A stretch of DNA of 64,000 nt from Psychrobacillus faecigallinarum (GTDB taxonomy: Bacteria > Bacillota > Bacilli > Bacillales_A > Planococcaceae): the NCBI RefSeq assembly GCF_014836595.1, contig NZ_JACSQO010000001.1, positions 558,001-622,000 on the forward strand, in the 5' to 3' direction. A program made the translations under genes and the position numbers. This document shows, in pieces, positions 60,659-64,000 of this stretch (positions are counted from its first letter, which is position 1; every line of letters starts with the position of its first letter). The notes under the pieces are model-generated. The model was not told the origin of the DNA and did not search any database. It saw nothing but the letters and a program-made list of their open reading frames with translations.

Positions 60659-60700
60659 CAAAAAATAACAACCAACAAGTTTATAACCCATTGGTTGTTA
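60659..60700 (-). terminator. Terminator of the SbsC-like gene
   Basis: On the minus strand TAACAACCAA pairs with TTGGTTGTTA across a 15-nt loop, followed by TTTTTTG. It lies 13 bp after the stop codon at 60713 and 75 bp upstream of pcp. Confidence 0.82.
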
Positions 60701-60712
60701 GAAATTCATATA

Positions 60713-61789
60713 TTAGTAAGGAGTAAAAATATCCACAATTCTCCATTCCTTACTTTCTTTTTTCAGTAAGTATACATTTAGAATAGATTCCTTCTGATTC
60801 CCAGTTGTCGCCAAGTCCTCCACTTCAACATAGGCATAATCACTAATGATTGTATAGACATATGCATTTAACAATTCGAATTTTGTATCATTTTCATTGA
60901 AAGAGCCTTGAATATCTTCTTTCAAATATTGATAGTCCGGAAATTCCTCACTATACAATGCAAAAACTCCAGCTATATCCTTTTTATTTATTAGCTGATT
61001 CATATGTTCAAAATAAGCTGTTAATTCTTTTTCTTGAGAAAGAAAATTAGAGTCTTTTCGAATTATCTTGCTGTATTCATCAAATAATTGATAATACATA
61101 GAATCATCTTTTAGCGCTTCTAGACTTAAAAACAACTGATTTAAAATAGAATCCTTTTCCTGTTGTTTTGCTTTCTTTTGAATCGCCTGATCCAGGTCAT
61201 TGATTAAGCCTGTAGCTGTTTTCGCAGATTTTACATTAAGTAGCATCTGTTCGGCAGGCGACTTATATTTAGTAATAAAAGCTTCACGCGTAGACTTGCC
61301 GTATACTTTATAGAGAAGCTTTCCTTGTTTTTTAATCTCCTCAGACAAGGCACGATAAGCTGTTTCCGTAAGTTTAGAGCTTGGGTCCTTCCTGTACTCT
61401 AGTTCCAGGGTATCTGATAGTTTCTGAATTTTATTTCCAGACGTGATTGCATCCACGTATCCCATGGAACGCTTATAATGGCTCCCTACCGTTTCCTCTA
61501 ACCTTTTTTCTAGTTCAGCTCTTTTTGCAGAGTCATTGATCGATGCAATTTCTTTTTGTGCCGCTAGGTAAGCTGATTTAGTCGAATTAAAAACCCTCAT
61601 ATCTGGAGTTTTAATAGACTTAGTATGCTCGTAGGAAATTTGCCATTTTAGAGCCGTCGCTTCTTTCTGCGCTCTCTGAACAAGTGTTTCCGCTTTTGTT
61701 AGAGAAGCCGCATGTACATTAGCCACTGGAGTAAAAAGAGCACTACTAAAAATACCAATTGCAAGTGAATACGAAATAATTTTTTTCAT
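60713..61789 (-). CDS. Secreted protein with SbsC-like wall-polymer-binding helical domain
   Basis: Protein of about 358 residues starting at ATG 61789 (GGAG 6 bases upstream). A signal peptide ends near VHAAS (residue 29). Residues about 30-210 are helical and include STKSAYLAAQKEIASI, RMGYVDAI-like RSMGYVDAITSGNKI, and LLYKVYGKSTREAFITKYKS, which resembles the segment with VYGKTTRDLL in the S-layer protein SbsC of Geobacillus. That N-terminal domain of SbsC binds the secondary cell wall polymer. The C-terminal 130 residues form an NTF2-like fold (MNQLINKKDIAGVFALYSEEF, then a strand-rich end LLKKESKEWRIVDIF). A wall-bound protein that uses the polymer made by the cluster here is a fair inference. 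Confidence 0.72.
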   Translation of the reverse strand: MKKIISYSLAIGIFSSALFTPVANVHAASLTKAETLVQRAQKEATALKWQISYEHTKSIKTPDMRVFNSTKSAYLAAQKEIASINDSAKRAELEKRLEETVGSHYKRSMGYVDAITSGNKIQKLSDTLELEYRKDPSSKLTETAYRALSEEIKKQGKLLYKVYGKSTREAFITKYKSPAEQMLLNVKSAKTATGLINDLDQAIQKKAKQQEKDSILNQLFLSLEALKDDSMYYQLFDEYSKIIRKDSNFLSQEKELTAYFEHMNQLINKKDIAGVFALYSEEFPDYQYLKEDIQGSFNENDTKFELLNAYVYTIISDYAYVEVEDLATTGNQKESILNVYLLKKESKEWRIVDIFTPY

Positions 61790-61835
61790 TGTATTCTCCA
61801 TTTCGTCATGTAATAGAAATCTTTGGGACTATTAA

Positions 61836-62990
61836 TTATAGTTTTTCTATAAAACGTTCTAAACGATTTAAACCCTCTTCTAAAACTGCCATGGAATAAG
61901 CGTAGGAAATTCTAATATATCCTTCTCCATATGGAGTAAATGTACTACCCGGAACAACAGCAACACCGCCTTCATGTAGCAACTTAGTAGCAAAATCAAA
62001 TGACTTTATGCCAAATGCTTCTATAGAAGGGAATATATAAAATGCTCCGTTAGGCTTAATGACAGGTAGGCCCATTTCTAACAAACGATTATATACATAA
62101 TCACGTCTTGTTACATACTCTACATTCATCGCACTTGGGATATCTTTCGAATTCGTTAATGCCTCTAACGCACCATACTGTGATGGCAAGGAAGCGCAAA
62201 TTGAATTGTATAAATGTACTTTAAGCACATGCTCCATAATTTTTTCAGGCCCTAATATAAATCCAATTCTCCAGCCTGTCATTGAATGGGATTTTGAAAC
62301 ACCGTGGATATAAAATAATTTCTCTCTTAGCACCGGATATGAAGCAAAGGAAACATGCTCTCCTAAAAAGGTATTTTCACTATAAATCTCATCAGAGACA
62401 ATATAAACTTCCTTATCCTTCAGCATTTCAACTAGGTCATCCATTACGTTCTTTTCAATGACCATGCCCGTAGGATTTGATGGATTATTAAACAAAATAG
62501 CTTTTGTTTTATCGGTTATAAGTTTTTCCAGTGCATCGGCTGATGGTTGAAGACCAGTGTTTGTCGTATCTAGATAAATAATCTTAGCTCCACAAAATTT
62601 AATGACAGGTTCATAGCCGGAATAGATAGGAGCTGGCAATATAACTTCATCGCCCTCTTCCAAAATTGTTCGAAATACTGTGTCGATGGCTTCGCTGGCC
62701 CCGTTCGTAATGACAATTTCCTTAGCAGGATTGTAGGAGAAACCATATTTGTCTGTAAAAAAATTATTAACTGCTTCTCGTAATTCTATTAATCCAGCAT
62801 TATGAGAATATCCAGTTAAATTATTTTGAATAGCATTTATTCCAGCATCCTTTACTGCCTGTGGAGTTGGAAAATCTGGTTGTCCTATTGTAAGATTAAT
62901 AGCATTTGGGAAGTTAACGAGCTGATTAGAAAACTGACGAATGCCAGGTTGTTCAAGTGCTCTTGCACGTGGATTAATGTTTAAAGACAT
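61836..62990 (-). CDS. Class I/II pyridoxal-phosphate aminotransferase (PatA-like)
   Basis: Fold-type I PLP enzyme of 384 residues. Motifs are AINLTIGQPDFPTPQAVKDA, GYSHNAGLIELREAV, ITNGASEAIDTVFRTIL, LFNNPSNPTGMVIEKN, VSDEIYSENTF and the PLP lysine in GVSKSHSMTGWRIGFILG. Closest resemblance is to PatA/AspC aminotransferases of Bacillus, which act on aspartate, N-acetyl-diaminopimelate or aromatic amino acids. Exact substrate unknown. It lies 23 bp downstream of the TRAP transporter permease gene on the same strand, so the two may be co-transcribed. Confidence 0.9.
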   Translation of the reverse strand: MSLNINPRARALEQPGIRQFSNQLVNFPNAINLTIGQPDFPTPQAVKDAGINAIQNNLTGYSHNAGLIELREAVNNFFTDKYGFSYNPAKEIVITNGASEAIDTVFRTILEEGDEVILPAPIYSGYEPVIKFCGAKIIYLDTTNTGLQPSADALEKLITDKTKAILFNNPSNPTGMVIEKNVMDDLVEMLKDKEVYIVSDEIYSENTFLGEHVSFASYPVLREKLFYIHGVSKSHSMTGWRIGFILGPEKIMEHVLKVHLYNSICASLPSQYGALEALTNSKDIPSAMNVEYVTRRDYVYNRLLEMGLPVIKPNGAFYIFPSIEAFGIKSFDFATKLLHEGGVAVVPGSTFTPYGEGYIRISYAYSMAVLEEGLNRLERFIEKL

Positions 62991-63013
62991 ATCTATTTAT
63001 CCTTCTTTCACAA

Positions 63014-64000
63014 TTATTTATTGCCTAGAATGCTTGGAAGCCATAAAGATAGACTCGGTAAGAAAGTAATTAGGATTAAGCAAACGATCATGCTGAATAA
63101 AAACGGAATGACAGCCATTACTATTTTTTCAAACTTTACATTACCTACACTAGAAGCTACAAACAAGTTTACACCAAGTGGTGGTGTGATAAAACCAATC
63201 GCTAAGTTGGTAACTAATATTACCCCAAAATGAATAGGGTCGACACCAACGGCAATAACAATTGGCAAAAGGATCGGTGTTAGGATGACTAATGCAGATA
63301 TTGTATCGATAAACATTCCTACTATTAATAGTATGATGTTAATAGCTATTAAAATGACAATTGGATTGGTAGATAATTCAGTCAAGAAAGAAGAAATATC
63401 ATTGGGTACCTGTTCTAAAGTCATAAAATACGCAAAAGATACTGAAAGTCCAATAATAATCATCGTAGTAGCATTAATGACGACCGCTTCACGAAAGCAT
63501 TCAAAAACGGATTTCCAAGTAAGCTCCTTGTACACGAACAATCCAATTATTAATGCATAGACGACTGCTACTACTGCAGCTTCTGTAGGAGAGAAAAAGC
63601 CCCCGTAAATCCCACCCAAAATAATTATAGGTATTAGCAATGCCCATTTTGCATCGTATGTAGCTTTTAATACATCCTTAAATGAAAAGCTTGCGTTGTC
63701 CTCTGACTTATAGCCACGTTTTTTAGCAATAAAATAAGCAGTGATCATAAGACCAATACCGATAATAATACCAGGTAATATTCCTGCAAGGAACATACTT
63801 CCTACGGACACACTCCCAATTACTCCATAAAGAACAAAAGGAATACTTGGTGGAATAATCACACCTATGGATCCTGCAGAAGCGGAAACAGCAGCCGCAA
63901 ATCCACCATCATATTTCTTTTTTTTCATTTCAGGAATCATAAAACCACCAATTGCTGCTACCGTTGCAGGTCCTGATCCTGATATAGCTGCAAAAAACAT
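63014..64000 (-). CDS. dctM: TRAP transporter large permease DctM (partial, start beyond window)
   Basis: C-terminal 328 residues of a DctM-type permease of the TRAP family, with the coding frame open at the right edge. Membrane segments cover most of the fragment. Signature blocks are AAISGSGPATVAAIGGFMIPEM, SASAGSIGVIIPPSIPFVLYG, GGIYGGFFSPTEAAVVAVVYAL and NLAIGFITPPLGVNLFVASSV. TRAP transporters import organic acids (for example C4-dicarboxylates or sialic-acid-like compounds) driven by a sodium gradient, together with a small permease (DctQ) and a binding protein (DctP) expected to the right. Substrate cannot be assigned here. Confidence 0.92.
   Translation of the reverse strand: MFFAAISGSGPATVAAIGGFMIPEMKKKKYDGGFAAAVSASAGSIGVIIPPSIPFVLYGVIGSVSVGSMFLAGILPGIIIGIGLMITAYFIAKKRGYKSEDNASFSFKDVLKATYDAKWALLIPIIILGGIYGGFFSPTEAAVVAVVYALIIGLFVYKELTWKSVFECFREAVVINATTMIIIGLSVSFAYFMTLEQVPNDISSFLTELSTNPIVILIAINIILLIVGMFIDTISALVILTPILLPIVIAVGVDPIHFGVILVTNLAIGFITPPLGVNLFVASSVGNVKFEKIVMAVIPFLFSMIVCLILITFLPSLSLWLPSILGNK

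Noticed and set aside
63014..64000. Sialic or pseudaminic acid TRAP uptake linked to the pse genes
   Set aside because: The transporter is 60 kb away from the pse operon and only a partial permease is visible, so substrate cannot be claimed.

Overview
The window is low-GC Firmicute DNA of Bacillales type, most likely from the Planococcaceae or a near relative (Psychrobacillus, Lysinibacillus or Sporosarcina-like). This placement is an inference. It rests on B. subtilis-like synteny (degS-degU, a DegV gene, comFA, comFC, yvyF, flgM, flgN, flgK, flgL, a yviE-like gene, fliW, csrA, hag), AGGAGG-type ribosome binding sites, sigma-D flagellar promoters, and a SecA2 plus SlaP-type S-layer export pair.

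Left part (1-21.5 kb). A probable flagellin C-terminus enters on the plus strand at the edge. Reading leftward on the minus strand are a Maf/DUF115 flagellin glycosyltransferase, a small helical protein, and the complete pseudaminic acid pathway in the gene order pseB-C-F-G-H-I. Upstream lie hag, with a sigma-D promoter and a CsrA-type leader, and the late flagellar operon. The flagellar operon is followed upstream by the comF genes, a DegV protein, a lipoprotein gene, a plus-strand NERD nuclease-domain gene, and the DegS-DegU two-component pair. Between the NERD gene and degU is a nested minisatellite: five exact-length 102-bp units, each made of 21+21+21+18+21 bp.

Middle part (21.5-46 kb). 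This is cell-envelope territory. It holds yvyE, a secreted CAP protein and a YrvL-like membrane protein, then a lytABC-like set (a SpoIID/LytB protein, a two-SH3 protein and a LytC-type amidase with seven SH3 repeats) and an LCP ligase. After these comes a 15-kb minus-strand polysaccharide cluster. It runs from a TagO/WecA-like initiator through a DegT aminotransferase, Wzz, a UDP-HexNAc dehydrogenase, a hexapeptide acyltransferase, a Wzx-like flippase, an asparagine-synthase-like amidotransferase, a 2-epimerase, a Wzy-like polymerase and three glycosyltransferases to gtaB. The enzymes suggest an amidated 2,3-diacetamido-uronic acid polymer, perhaps the secondary cell wall polymer.

Right part (46-64 kb). 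A probable operon encodes a secreted beta-propeller protein and a phosphodiester glycosidase. It is divergent from secA2, which converges on a slaP-like gene. Next are a chemoreceptor gene with an apparent Fnr/CRP-type class II promoter, a second LCP gene, a 5-oxoproline salvage operon (pcp-pxpB-pxpA-pxpC), a secreted protein with an SbsC-like wall-binding domain, an aminotransferase, and a truncated TRAP transporter permease.

The themes are flagellar assembly with flagellin glycosylation, and synthesis, anchoring and remodelling of wall polymers and surface proteins. The least explained elements are the 102-bp minisatellite, an N-terminal domain shared by the CAP protein and the phosphodiester glycosidase, the propeller/glycosidase operon beside SecA2, and two orphan genes at 5903-6235 and 45733-46128. 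No rRNA, tRNA, CRISPR array, prophage or insertion sequence was seen.
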